In this document: piece after piece, positions 1-11,269 of the stretch
Position numbering within the stretch: the stretch's first letter is position 1
Layout: each line of letters begins with the position of its first letter
NCBI GenBank assembly: GCA_029255685.2
Contig: CM055313.2
Location: forward strand, 70,410,641-70,474,640
Source: Silene conica
Lineage: Eukaryota; Streptophyta; Magnoliopsida; Caryophyllales; Caryophyllaceae
Length of the DNA: 64,000 nt
Direction of reading: 5' to 3'
Notes under the pieces: generated by a model
Seen by the model: the letters and a program-made list of their open reading frames with translations, nothing else
Told to the model about the DNA's origin: nothing
Databases searched by the model: none
Program-made: the position numbers and the translations under genes

Positions 1-702
1 ATTATAATGCTGCTGTTTTACTGCACGGGACATCCGCATAAGATAAAAACATAGGATAAGACAATATAACAAAAGTAAAAGAAGATAATAGCCTAAGGAT
101 ATGAGGGTCAAGTAGAACTTACAAGCTTCACTAGATTACGTTTGGTTTTATAGTTGCTTGGTCTAAAATATTCATTCACTCTCTTAGCAATTAATTACTT
201 CTTATCTATGATTTTTAGTTCACCCATGTTACCCTATCTCCTCCTGCCTCATTGCTACTTTTGCAAGGTGTTACAGTGTATCTCGCGTAGCCTTAGTGTA
301 GTTGAATTCAACAATTACGTTTGCGACACAACTGTAAAAATATAAAGCTTACTTTGTGAGGCTAAAGGAGGTCTACTTGTTAGTTGTGTAAGCATTATGC
401 TGAATCTGCAAATTATTATGTACACATGAAAAATTACAGCTGGCTAGCAAAAATCACAGAACCCCAACTACACCCATACTGGACTTAAGTATCATTGACG
501 ACTCTAACATTGAATAATTAATCAATGAAATTTTAGAAAGGTTGAAGTTTATGTCATGTAGTCCCATGTACTGCGGATATCGTACCTACGTTCAATATCA
601 GTCAAATAACAAAAAAAAAACAGATATGACATGTAAACTGTTTTGAGTTAAGGTTTGGTGGTAAATTAAGTATTGGGTTTCTTTGTCTGCAATTAAATAG
701 GT
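1..702. other. AT-rich intergenic sequence
   Basis: No convincing coding exon, RNA gene or repeat with clear ends was seen. The short open frames here have no recognisable domain. The last part, just before 703, could hold the promoter or an upstream intron of the F-box frame. Confidence 0.5.
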
Positions 703-1224
703 ATGCCTCGCTGTACTGGTGTAGGCTACTTTTACAGAGAAGACAAGCGTGAGTTTGAGAATGACTACATCCGATGGAAAAAGGAGCAGTTCAAATCTAA
801 ATCATTGTTCGAAACACAGTATGTGCTAAAAGAGATGACGGTAGGCGATCAAATTAACCATATCTTGCTCAGTTCTGATGAGCTGATGACTAGCATTTTC
901 GAGAGGCTCAATCATAAGGACAAACGTAGTATGTCTGAAGTGTGCAGAAAGTGGGCTTCTTTATTTGCAATTGGGAAAGATACATCTAAGATGACAACTG
1001 ATTATAAAAGTCAGGTGAAGAGAGAAGAGATAAACGGGATAATTGTCAGATCAAGATGGGGTCGTGTGTTTTCTATCCAGTGTTGCTGCCTTGATTTACC
1101 AGAAAAAGACGCAAGGTATGTCTACCATTGTTGGATGGAGGGAAACAGAGACATGGATGATCCAACTGTCCATGACGATGGCCCCTTTGATTTATGGTCA
1201 GAGGATGAAGCGTATTACGATTAA
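703..1224 (+). CDS. F-box domain protein (short, possibly partial)
   Basis: The 173-residue open frame carries an F-box-like motif around residues 52-88, with the spacing LSSDELMTSIFERL followed by VCRKWASLF. F-box proteins bind SKP1 and bring substrates to SCF ubiquitin ligases. No LRR, Kelch or other substrate-binding repeat follows. The C-terminus is instead rich in Asp and Glu. Typical plant F-box proteins are 350-450 residues, so this is either a short family member, one exon of a longer gene, or a decayed copy. The sequence just before the ATG ends in AG, so an upstream exon is possible. The F-box call rests on the motif pattern only. Confidence 0.5.
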   Translation: MPRCTGVGYFYREDKREFENDYIRWKKEQFKSKSLFETQYVLKEMTVGDQINHILLSSDELMTSIFERLNHKDKRSMSEVCRKWASLFAIGKDTSKMTTDYKSQVKREEINGIIVRSRWGRVFSIQCCCLDLPEKDARYVYHCWMEGNRDMDDPTVHDDGPFDLWSEDEAYYD

Positions 1225-1870
1225 GAATATTAAACCCAACACAGTAGCTTTAATGCAACGGTGATGAATTGTAATCTAAATTAATGCAAACCAGGAACTC
1301 TTAGTTAAAGCTTTTATTGAATAACAACAAACAATTGATGGTATAAACATGTTACATCATGTCGCGATTTAGTATATTCAAATATGCTATACTTGTATTA
1401 AATTTATAATCTGCATTTGTTCTTACGTTGTGAACTCTTTCCGTGTACGACATATGTAAGGCTAGGTTATTATCTTTAATAATTCTTCAAATTCATACGT
1501 TCAAAGCAATTGATTAATTTGAAAAAGTCAGAGTTCAATAATTAAGAAGGAAGACATTTTAAGATTGTAAGCCGATGTTTGTTATAAATACAGATTAACC
1601 TGGACTATTTGTAAATTACATATATATCTTACTTATATTCACATAATTTATACGAGATACCCGATAGATGTACTATAACATTATAATCAAATATGTATAT
1701 CTTCTTATTTTTACACAAAACAAAAAATATATAAATAGATGATCAATGCAAATAGATATGATACGAAGAAATACCGATCATTGGAAGTCCGCGCGCATCG
1801 CGCGCGGAGTAACAACTAGTGAAAGAAAAAGTGGGAAAATACGAGCAGTGAATATTAGCAGGCGAACCAA
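1225..1870. other. Intergenic region and presumed Asterix promoter
   Basis: Very AT-rich DNA with no supported gene. A short GC-rich palindromic tract (around 1788-1806, gcgcgcatcgcgcgcg) lies about 70 bp before the Asterix start codon, probably in the 5' UTR or core promoter. Confidence 0.45.
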
Positions 1871-3795
1871 ATGAGCAGCAACGATCCACGGCAACCCTAT
1901 GCCGCAAAGCCATACAACCCATCCCTGGGCCCACAACCAGAACCTCCTGTCGATTACTCCGGCTTTCTCGCCGTATTTTGCGGTCTTCTCGGCGCCATAT
2001 TCCGAGTTTGCCCCCTCTCATCCTTTCTCCTCTTTTACCTCTTTTTATTTCCTGTATAACAACAATGATTTTATTTCATTGTTTAGTCTATCTCACCTCG
2101 CTTTGCTGATAAAGTTTTGCGACTATAGTATCGGTGAGTTCGATGCCAAAAATATAATATAAATTTTGTCCGCCGATTTTAGCTAGCTTATTTGGTTAAG
2201 TGTACATGTAATTGTTCATAGGAGTATAGAATTTTAATTTAGTTTGCATCCACATTAAGCTAATCATTGTACTTGTGAAGCCGTGACGACTGACGAGTGA
2301 TGGAAACTTATATTATCGATGTAGCATGCTTAGCTGCTAATGTTGCAGTGATTGTATGATTGTATCGCCAATTTCGGTTCAGTTTCTGTATACGACTCCT
2401 TGTGCATCGTTTTCACATATTTGTTCTCCCTAGTCCCTATGTCGGCATCATTTCATTTGTTTACCTTTGATTAATTTAGCCCCTGCAAATAATGAATAGG
2501 TAAACAAATGATTGGGGACGGAGGGAGTACAAATTGGGAGAAGGTTTAGTCGAGGTTTGGTTGAGGGTTTTCAAGTTTGTAGTGACTATACTGTAGACTT
2601 CCGTAAATTTTGATGCAAATGTTTTTGCATCTCTCCTGTAGAAGAAAAAAGAAGGCGATTTCAGTGTATGGCGAACTTATGGATTAGTTGTTTGTTTAGT
2701 AATTTGCTTCGGTGTTAGGATCTCTTCTTTCCTTCGGTGTTAGGATCAGAATAGTTGATGAGTTTGTATGGCCAACTTATGAATTAGTTGTTTGTTTAGT
2801 AACTTGCTTTCTATGGTTCTCGCAGTACAAGCTAGGATCTTGGCTTGCAATAATCTTCTGCGCGCAGTTGTTGGTGAACGTGAAAAACATTGAGACTGAT
2901 CTTAAGCAGTTTTCCATGGCTATGATGTAAGTTTTCCCTTACATCTTTAATTCTTTTTCCTACTTAAACATGTTCTACAATACTCCGTATAAGTTTTGGT
3001 TTATCCCATGCACTCCTCAAGTTCTCACAGATCCGTTTGTCCTACTTATTAATTGCTATCACTGCTCAAGCATTTCACATGAAGTCTCGCACATTAGTTT
3101 CTCTTGTCATTAGTCGAGTTTGCTGTGGCTCAAATGGGATTCTAATTTCGAATCTGCTATGAGAGTCCGCTTCTCTCATCTATTTCAGTCTTTCTTTTAT
3201 TTGAACTATTAATCTTGGAGTCGAAAAGGATAATAGACTATGCCAGTAGCTGTGGTTATTATTGTTCGAGCTGTTACAGATTGTAAGTTGTAACAGCATT
3301 GGTGTTGTGAGCGGGAAATGCATTAATCTGTAACGAATTGATGATACATAATGCGTTCAACTCTACAAATGTTTAGGACATCTTAGATCACCCCAGTCTG
3401 TTTAAGGTCATATAACAACACAAATTTAGTGCCATTAACAGTCAGACTTTTTTTGGACAACAAACAGTCAGACTTAATGTTTTTGCTTGTGGATTTGCTA
3501 ATACCATCTCATTATATTGTTTTGTGTTTTACTTTAAAGGTCAACTTCGACCATAAATCTAATAATTCCCCAAAAATATGTCAAATGCAGCATGTTAAAT
3601 TCGTCATGTTTGATATATCAAACCAACTATTGTGATATTATCGTTCTACTTAGGATGGAGAGAATACTTGTCAGCATTTTGATAGATTGTTTTTCCTTCT
3701 CTTCTCTGATCGGTCTTGTTTTGTCGGTCTCCAGGTTTGCGTTAATGGGACTGGCAACAAACTACATGGGACCGCGACTTAGTGCACAATCTTGA
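1871..3795 (+). CDS. Asterix-family ER membrane protein (UPF0139 / WDR83OS homologue), three exons
   Basis: Coding exons read as 1871-2005, 2826-2926 and 3735-3795 and join in frame to 98 residues plus stop. The N-terminus begins MSSNDPRQPYAAKPY and leads to the family signature PVDYSGFLAV. Exon 2 gives the conserved block SWLAIIFCAQ with a following Leu-Lys-Gln-Phe-Ser-Met helix. Exon 3 ends in GLATNYMGP. Asterix is a small multi-pass ER protein; its animal homologue works with CCDC47 in the PAT complex, an intramembrane chaperone for newly made membrane proteins. Length and exon pattern match plant members as I know them. The donors are GTTTGC (weak) and GTAAGT; acceptors are CGCAG and CTCCAG. 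No defect is visible. Confidence 0.9.
2426..2527. mobile_element. Stowaway-like MITE in Asterix intron 1
   Basis: The right end reads GGACGGAGGGAG followed by TA, the classic Stowaway terminus. The left end (CTCCCTAGTCCC) is a degenerate inverted copy. Both arms also carry the internal inverted pair catttgtttacc and ggtaaacaaatg. The left flank is TT rather than TA, so one end has decayed. It sits wholly inside intron 1 and leaves the coding exons untouched. Confidence 0.6.
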
Positions 3796-4518
3796 TGATG
3801 TTTGCATGCTGGTATTTTCGACTGGGGTCAGAGCCTACATCTTGCGTCTGTTACCTTTGCTCCCACTAGGGACTTCATGTTTGAGTCAATTTGAGTAGCA
3901 CATATTCAAATTTGTACACTTATTTGCTGTTCCTTGTACTAAAATTTTGATGCTCGGTACGATTCAGCTAGCACATCATTTTTTCTTCAATATCTCATAT
4001 GATAAACCGAAGCTAGGTAGTGTTGTACCGTATGATGAAACTTACAATCAAGGTCAAAATTCAAAATTCAACGTGCAGGCAGCTTGACACTGGTATTGCC
4101 CTGCCATGGGGACATAGTCCCGACTAAAATTACCCAAAACGAAATTTACAACGGAAAGGCACATAGACATGGAACATATGCAAGGCATGTATCACTTGAG
4201 CGACAAGGTATTGGATATAAACGAGAATGTAAGAGATTGAACGTAAACATCGTACATCAGATGGTAATAACGTTGCAACAACTAGGAACAAATTGGGAGA
4301 AGAGCAAAAAGGACAAAAGAGATGAAAGTAACAAGATTACTACCTAAAAAGTTTTAACTACTAGATTATTACTATGAATTCCAACTTAAGAGACACCAAA
4401 ATTCTGAATGAACCTCTGCCAAAAAATAACTAACAATGTTCGAAAATGTACGTGGTGCTTTGAGTACAACCGGAAAGCTCGTGAGATCAGACGGCTATCA
4501 TGCACCTGCTTCAGGAGA

Positions 4519-5262
4519 TCAGATTTGTTGCTGCAACTCCTGCTCTGCATTTCTCAGAAATTGGTCCCAGCCACTGCCTGAGCTCATATCTATATAATCA
4601 TAAGGCACTGCAGTCTTCAAACCCGGGAGTACACGACATTGACTATCAACAATTCTAAATACTTTGCTCCAATTCCTCCCAGCTAAACAATAAAGGCAAT
4701 GTAAAGGCAGCCCAGGGATTGAAATCAATCAACTTCACCCTTTTCTCGTTTGTAACATAAACATCAAATGTGTAATTATCGGACTTGAACCTTTCCTGAA
4801 TATTATCCATGAAAAAATCCTCGATAAGCTCTTTGAGTTCATTTTTCTTGTCAAGGAGAGTAGGATAAAAACCAGTGACATCCCGCTAAGAAATCCCAAC
4901 GAGTTGCTGATCATGAACAATACAACGGAATTCCATCTCAGGTCTCAGAGACGGGTACCATTTCCTAAGAGCAAGGTAGAAATGAGACGGCCTTGACAAA
5001 GTCTTGTCATTGCACGAATCATAAGCGTGGCTCAAGTCATGGACTAGTGAATCAGATGACCGTAGAGCTATGTCACTAAAAGATGTGCATTTAAGGTTCC
5101 CGGTTGGGCTAATCCAAGCAGTGTCTTCTGGAGAACTCCAATTAAGCTTAGGAAAGACGGCACCACCTAAGTATTCAATTGACCCCTTGATGTTCAACTC
5201 AAGTTCTGAATGATGGTGGAGGTGAAGGTTGTTCTAATTCGTCCTCAGATCCCTCCGACATA
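4519..5262 (-). pseudogene. CDC123 (D123) pseudogene, apparently processed
   Basis: On the minus strand the sequence matches CDC123, the ATP-grasp chaperone that assembles eIF2. Recognisable blocks in order are FPKLNWSSPEDTAWISP, LRKWYPSLRPEMEFRC, FYPTLLDKKNELK, NYTFDVYVT, LIDFNPWAAFTLPLL and PYDYIDMSSGSGWDQFLRNA. These blocks run on with no intron between them, which suggests a retrocopy. Lesions are a 2-base deletion near 5209, an in-frame TAG after LVGIS (about 4889, where the family has Gln, so probably CAG to TAG), and a frameshift or small deletion near 4670. Only the central and C-terminal parts remain. It cannot make a full protein. Confidence 0.85.
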
Positions 5263-5264
5263 AT

Positions 5265-5560
5265 AATAGTTAAACCTCAACCATCTCCTTAAAGTTTTGA
5301 TTGAGATGGTTCATCTAACATGGTATCAGAGCCCCTCAAAAACACAAAGTGAAACCCACCACACGGTATTGGGGAGCCTTGCAAACTAACCACTCTTCAA
5401 GCCCAACATGCATTTGAATGAGAGAGCGTAATATGAATATTAATAATAACTGGGCCTCAACCACTCTTCAGATTTATGAATTCGGTTAGGTAAATATTTT
5501 TGGCTTTGTCCCACATTGGAAAAATAAGGAACTTTGGTTGTGTTTATATACTTAGCACTT
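5265..5560 (+). mobile_element. Fragment of a TRIM-like LTR element (LTR end, PBS, internal region, LTR start)
   Basis: A primer-binding site complementary to initiator-Met tRNA, TGGTATCAGAGC, lies at 5321-5332 and follows what looks like the 3' end of a left LTR. About 175 bp further on, TGTCCCACATTGG at 5507 matches the start of many plant TRIM LTRs. So a short internal region is bracketed by the end of one LTR and the start of the other. The left LTR's beginning is missing: the CDC123 pseudogene lies there instead. No coding capacity is present. Confidence 0.55.
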
Positions 5561-5691
5561 CTCAACTAAATATTTGACAATTGAGGATAGTGTGCACTCT
5601 TCCCACGCGCGCACCGCCGTGCGGTGGGGTCTGTTTTGCAACCTATTTTACTCTGGTTTTCCACCAAAGACTAATGGAAAATTGCAATGCA

Positions 5692-5751
5692 TTAATTTCA
5701 TTCATTATTTCTGATTTTACTTTAATTTCATTCATTATTTCTGATTTTACT
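5692..5751 (+). repeat. 30-bp tandem duplication
   Basis: Two adjacent copies of a 30-bp AT-rich unit containing ttcattcattatttctgatt. The period is 30 bp with almost no divergence, so the duplication is recent. Confidence 0.85.
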
Positions 5752-5832
5752 ATAAATAAGATGAAGTTTCATTTGCAAATTACTCAACTCATTCTTCTCA
5801 AATCCTCTCTTTCTCTCCTCTGTTCCTTATGA

Positions 5833-6956
5833 AAATCTGAGCATAACATTCGAGTTCCTACTCTTCCTTTTTGGGTGCAATTCGGAGGAGAGCTGTGTAT
5901 ACCTTGAAAAGCGTCGTTCTCAGTTGGACATCACCATGTCGAGGGCGATTAAGCTTCTAAGGCAGCGGCCATCATACAGTGACACAGTAAAGTTTATTTA
6001 ATCTGTTTTCGTTATTTTATTTTGCCCTTTGCAGTAACTTATTTCCAACACACTCCTGAATCTGGCAACGGTTAATTTCTTCTTGCTTCATCTGCTGCAA
6101 GAACCAATAACAAATTACCGAAAAAGTGGAGGAAAATCCAACGGGACACGCAAAACAAAGAAAAGCAAATGAGTAAGGAGGGTCGTAATAAACCGAAGGA
6201 GTGCAACAAAAAAGGGTCAGATTATCAGTCTAAGCGACGAGGCAACTAAAAGTAGTATTTTTGCCAACTATCATCCTAATTGCAGAGTAATTTGTGGATT
6301 CAAGATCACTGATCTGAAATCAACCAACCCAAATGCTTAAATGAAAAACACAACACACACAATAATAGAATTACATAGAAAGGCAGGAGCGTGTCATCAT
6401 TAGTTTACACGACTGCGAGACTCAAAAGTCATCAAACTGCGTCGAAATCCAAATACTACAATATGGAAACTGTCACGAATAGCGGACAAAGTGTTGTTAC
6501 ATCATGAGCCGGCCTTTGGTCCATACAACTCTATCCAAGTAGCAACACACTTAGCACTCTCCTTCCTGTACGAGCACACTCAAAGATCTCTCTCCAAGAC
6601 AACAAATGGTCAATCAATCCATAGTCAGTATACCCAAACTAATCCTATTTGTCTCACCTTCGGGATTTGAGCCTCAACCGCGAGCCAATAAAGTATACCC
6701 CACTAATCAGCAAATCAGTCAAACAATACAACCCTACACGAAACCCAAATATTGAAAGCAACAAAATAATTCCAGTGCCTCAACAACTCCCGTTAATTGA
6801 GGGACAGGGTCAGATGTAGCAAGGTTTAGCCTTGTGCTATCAACACAAAGCAAGGAGTGATACTTGACAACCCAATTGACAATAAATAGAACTACAAACA
6901 AATCTACCACTCCCTTAAACAACAACTAAGATTGGAATGAATCAGTAGCAATAAGA
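5833..6956. other. Non-coding intergenic DNA
   Basis: No open frame here has a recognisable domain, and I saw no RNA gene or element ends. Confidence 0.45.
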
Positions 6957-7379
6957 AGTGCAGTATGATTTCATCATTTAATATACGAATAGTTATAATC
7001 AGTAATTATCCTGTACAACCGTCTCACATATGGATATTGTGAGACGGGTCCTTTTAACCCGTTTTACATATTGAATATGTTAAATGGGTTGGGGGAATTA
7101 ATGTTACAGTGAAAATTGTGTACAATAATTATAGGGTATTAGAAAATTTCAAAACAGTTTTATGAAAGCATAAATTGTTTTCCCCGTAACTTTCCTCCTT
7201 CCCCATATTTCTTTTTCTCTTTCCCTCATCATTACACTGCTTCCCCATACGGTTTCCCTACATTCCCCATAAGCCTAATTGAAAATTAATCTCCATCTTC
7301 TTCCATAACCCAATTAATTCAAAATTAGTTCATTTTCCACCTTTTTTTTTGTTTCTATTTGCAATTTATTGAAGAAGAA

Positions 7380-8814
7380 ATGGGGAAAAAGACTGTAGCA
7401 AGAAAAAGAAAAATCATTGAAGGTATGTTTCTCGATTTTATTCCTTTTTTACTAGATTTTTTCATATTAATTTTTTTTCAATCGATTATAATCGTGTTTG
7501 CTTAATTCCGGATTTTAATTGAGTTTTTTGGTGTTGTTAGTGGAGGAGGAAGAAGAAGTTGTTATTGAGGAGGAGAATGGTAATGAAGTTAAGGATGATG
7601 GTAACAATGATGCGGAAATGACGACGAGGAACCCATTGATGAAGAACCCGTTGAGGTTGAAGTCCTTAAAAACAGCAGGTCAAATTTATATGATCAAATT
7701 AAGTTGCTACTTTAGTGAACATAGTTACCATGAAATGTTTATCGGTGACCATTGCAGTGGCTAATATACTTTTGTGAACAATGTTATTTTCAGTTTGTAC
7801 TTTAAGGTATAAAGTGTACATCTTGTCTGTATTTTAGAGCATTGTTGCAGATGTATTTTAGACCATTTTGTGTCAATTTTTATGCTATTACTGGTGTATT
7901 ATTTCAAATCTACTAATAAATTAGATGATTAGTAACCATATTCTGAAGTATTGAGACCATTTTGTATTAAATATTTAATGTGGTAACCAGTATTTAGTGA
8001 TCTGATATAGAGGTGTCATTATATCTATTCAAAATCTTATCTGATATAGTAACCATGAATTGTTTGTAGTTGATATGTCTACCATGTGACCATTTTATAG
8101 TTATTGGAGAGGATGTTAGCTTAGTCAGGGACCACTAAACATCTGCCATGGTGACCATTAAATAAATCATGTGACCCTTTGTTTTAGTGATCATTTTGTA
8201 GTTACAGATGACCATAAACTAGTTACATATGACCATGTTGTAAAACTTACCGTGACTAAAAAAATCTCCTAATATTAGTGTCACGTCTGCCATGATGACC
8301 ATTTTATAGTTATTGGAGACCATGTTCGCTTAGTCAGGGACCACTAAACGTCTGCCATGCTGACCATTAAATAAATTATTTGTTAAAGTTGTTGTTATGT
8401 TTTTAACAGTCATACAAAGTAGCATGGATGTTGACAAAGCGTGACATAGAGATAGTGGGAAGATTTAATGCGGCCAGGTTGGAATAGCTTAGAGGGATTG
8501 GAGTTGCCATCGAGGATGAGCCTAGCGTGTTGCCTCAAGTGTTGACACAAGGGCAAGACTTTTCATGGACTAAAGAGTGGAAGAACCCAGATTTTCTCGC
8601 TGCATATGAAAAACTTGTCCAACAAATTGATCAGACAACAAGTGTGGCTGTGGAGATGTTATCTTTTGAGCTTAATCCTAAAAATTCAGTCTCGCCAAGG
8701 TCAGAGCCACCACCTGAAACTATTGTTCAAAGATACATGAGACATTATGCTAAGACGATCGGTAAGAAGGTTGACAAGAAGACCGATCCGAAGAAAAAGA
8801 GCAAGTATTGTTAA
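7380..8814 (+). pseudogene. Unknown three-exon gene, probably broken
   Basis: Exon 1 (7380-7422) encodes a basic start, MGKKTVARKRKIIE. Exon 2 (7541-7678) adds a Glu/Asp-rich stretch. A third exon appears to begin at 8410 after a TTTTAACAG acceptor and runs to a stop at 8812-8814, ending in the lysine-rich tail KKVDKKTDPKKKSKYC. The open part from about 8488 has no domain I recognise. The exon 2 to exon 3 phases do not agree, and there is an in-frame TAG at 8485 in a spot where CAG would restore the frame, so I call it a pseudogene. Nuclear localisation is likely only on the basis of charge. Confidence 0.4.
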
Positions 8815-10140
8815 CGTAGTATTTTGGTATTTTATTGGAAAAAACTTATTTTGTAGTACTTGAAGTAGAAATTCTATTTGTTTGTGTTTTTATTTTATCG
8901 TAGCAAATTAGCAGCAGAAATGTTATTTGGTTTGGGGATATTTTGGCCAGAAATGCTTATTTAGTGACCAATTTATGATAACCATCCCCCATTTTGCAGT
9001 ATTTATTAGCTATTTTATATGCTGAAGTTTTCATAAGGTGGTCACTGTGTATGATATAAGTGGTCACTCTGTATGATAGAAGTGGTCACTCTGTAAAGTT
9101 AGTTATTGAAAATAAAAAATAGTCACTGTGTATGATAGAAGTGGTCGCAAATAAAAGAAAAATGGTCACTCTGTATTCAATATTACTCATCATAACCGTT
9201 TTATAAAAGTTAAAAGTACGAATATAATGGTCACAAATCATAGTATATGTGGTCAGATATAATTGTTAAAAATGACAAATGCGAAAAAATGTTATAAGTG
9301 GTCACTCTGTATCATAGTATGATATAGAGTGGTCACAAATAATAGAAAATTGGCCCCTCTGTAATGAACATTACTCACTCGCCATGACCATTTTATAAAA
9401 GTTAAAATTAGGAATATAATGGTCACATATTATTGTAAATGTGGTCACATATCATAGTGCAATGGTAAAAAAATGCTTAATTGATAAAAATTACACAAAT
9501 GCGCAAAAATGTTTTATAAGTGGTAACTCTGTAACACAAAAGTGGTCACAAACGGACACTAGTTTAATGTCATGAAAGGAAAAAAAACTACAAACAGTAG
9601 TTTAATGTCATGGCACAAAAAAAAACTTAAACCCCTAATAAGCTATTACAATGGAGATTAAATTAACTTAAAAGAGACTAGGGATCAAGATTGTCTTCTC
9701 TGGCGGCCATAACTTTTTTGAATAGAAGTGGTTACACCTTGAGATGAACAAACAAAATATCGCTCGTACGCGGGAGCTCCAGGACTTTTTCTGCGACAAG
9801 TCCCTAACCTTATTCCAAAACCCATTGCGCTAGCATGAGATTCATACATCGAATATAATGTCTCCCATTTAAGACTCGTCTCCCCAGCCAATGAATGAAG
9901 TAACTCTGCACCTGAATAATACACATATAAAAAATGCTCAGTTCAACAAACAGTTCATATATAATAATATAATATGGTCACCATTTAATATAATATGGTC
10001 ATCTGTAAGTACAACATGGTCACCAAAACGAAAAATCAGACACTTCTAAACAACTACATCAGATAGTTCATAATAATATAACATGGCCACAAGTAACTAT
10101 ATCATGGTCATTTGTAACAAAAACATGGTCACCAAAGTTT
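8000..10140. repeat. Dispersed GGTCAC / GTGACC motif field
   Basis: Dozens of copies of short motifs such as gtggtcactctgtatgata, atggtcacc and tgaccattttatagtt occur in three patches: 8000-8380, 8990-9560 and 9960-10140. The motif orientation flips along the element. Spacing is irregular, so this is a clustered motif field rather than a strict tandem array. It fills the non-coding parts of the element and avoids the exons at 8488-8814 and 9685-9911. Confidence 0.7.
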
Positions 10141-10594
10141 ACAACATATGTCATTTTCACATAAGAAAATGGACTCCATTAATATGAAAAATTAACAAAG
10201 AAACTTATCAAACTAACAAATGAACTTATTAAACACACATATTCAAATTTGAATATGACTTTCTGAAAAAAGAAACTTATGAAACTAACAGATGAGTTGT
10301 ATAATAGTGAATTCAACCTCAACACTTACTGATAAACTTATAACAAAATTATGTGGTCGTTATCATTTATAACACGGTCTCTAAAAATATAAACATGGTC
10401 AATACTTGTAGACAAACATAAGAAATTTGCTAACCGTCAGTATTGCAGTCATTCTCGTGTTCTCGGTTTTCTCCCATAACTGTAACATCATTGGGATTGG
10501 AAACTTCTTCATGGTTTACATCAGACCGTCGAACTAAAGATGATTCATTGTCTATCATCATTGGGGTGAGAATAATATCACTATCCACGAACAT
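9685..10594 (-). CDS. Short FAR1-domain protein, two exons
   Basis: Exon 1 is 10594-10435 (starts MFVDSDIILTPMM, acidic), and exon 2 is 9911-9685. They join in phase through a GTTAGC donor and an ATTCAG acceptor to give 128 residues. Exon 2 has the start of a FAR1 DNA-binding domain: YESHASAMGFGIRLGTCRRK followed by YERYFVCSSQG. FAR1/FHY3 proteins are transcription factors derived from MULE transposases. Here the protein stops soon after the first half of the zinc-binding region, and no transposase or SWIM domain follows. It could be a truncated transposase used as a DNA-binding or regulatory protein of the surrounding element, or simply a decayed fragment. Confidence 0.6.
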
Positions 10595-11269
10595 TGTATT
10601 TTTTTTATTTGTTCTTATTTTTTAATTATGAAGAAGATAGTGAATGATTGTTGAAGAAACGGATGAAGATGCATGAATGAATGAATGATTGTATTTTTTT
10701 AATTGTTGAAAAAACGGATGAAGATGCCAAGAAACGGATGAAGATGCATGAATGAATGTTGCAAATGCCAAGAAACGTTTAATCATTTCCATGCATGGAA
10801 AAATAGGAATGTATAGGGAAACTAATTGTATTGGAAGAATAATAAAATGTTGGAAAAATAAAATAGGTATTAAAATTTATTAGTCAGTTGGATATCCATT
10901 AAATAAAACGAGTAAAATAGACCCGTTGCATGGTATTCATTTGTGCAACGTTCTTATAGTAGTTTTTGTGAGTTATAATTCACCAAAATATCAACCAATT
11001 AATTGATCAAATCATACAGTAGTATGATTTCATCATTTAATTAAACCATCACTTAAATTAAAATATAAAAATTAGATGTCTTTCTTTGTCGCAATCATTT
11101 GGGTGATCACGTTCTTTTAAATTGAAATTGTAACTATGCTTAATAGTTAATAAAGCTTAAATGAATTGAATTTAATGGAGCTAAATGAACTAAACTGGAA
11201 TGAAATAATAGTTAATTTGTGAAGATAAGAGTTGAACTTAACTTTTTTTTTTGAAAAGAAAACGGCCTC

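Larger units (their letters stand above)
6962..11041. mobile_element. Uncharacterised ~4-kb inserted unit bounded by 21-bp direct repeats
   Basis: The same 21-bp stretch (starting agtatgatttcatcattta) occurs at 6962-6982 and 11021-11041. Between them are two convergent protein-coding remnants and a large central field rich in GGTCAC and its complement GTGACC. The left side opens with a short foldback around ccgtctcacata and tgtgagacggg (about 7019-7050). No long terminal inverted repeat was seen. The flanking repeat is too long for an ordinary DNA-transposon target duplication, so the class is unknown; FAR1-domain content hints at a MULE relative. Confidence 0.45.

Noticed and set aside
4084-4347. 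87-residue plus-strand open frame
   Set aside because: No recognisable domain or splice context. It lies in the spacer between Asterix and the CDC123 pseudogene.
6983-11020. Helitron (hairpin near right end, gttgcatgg and tgtgcaacg)
   Set aside because: No TC start and CTRR end could be placed at consistent borders with an A/T target site, and no Rep/helicase is present. The 21-bp flanking repeats do not fit either.
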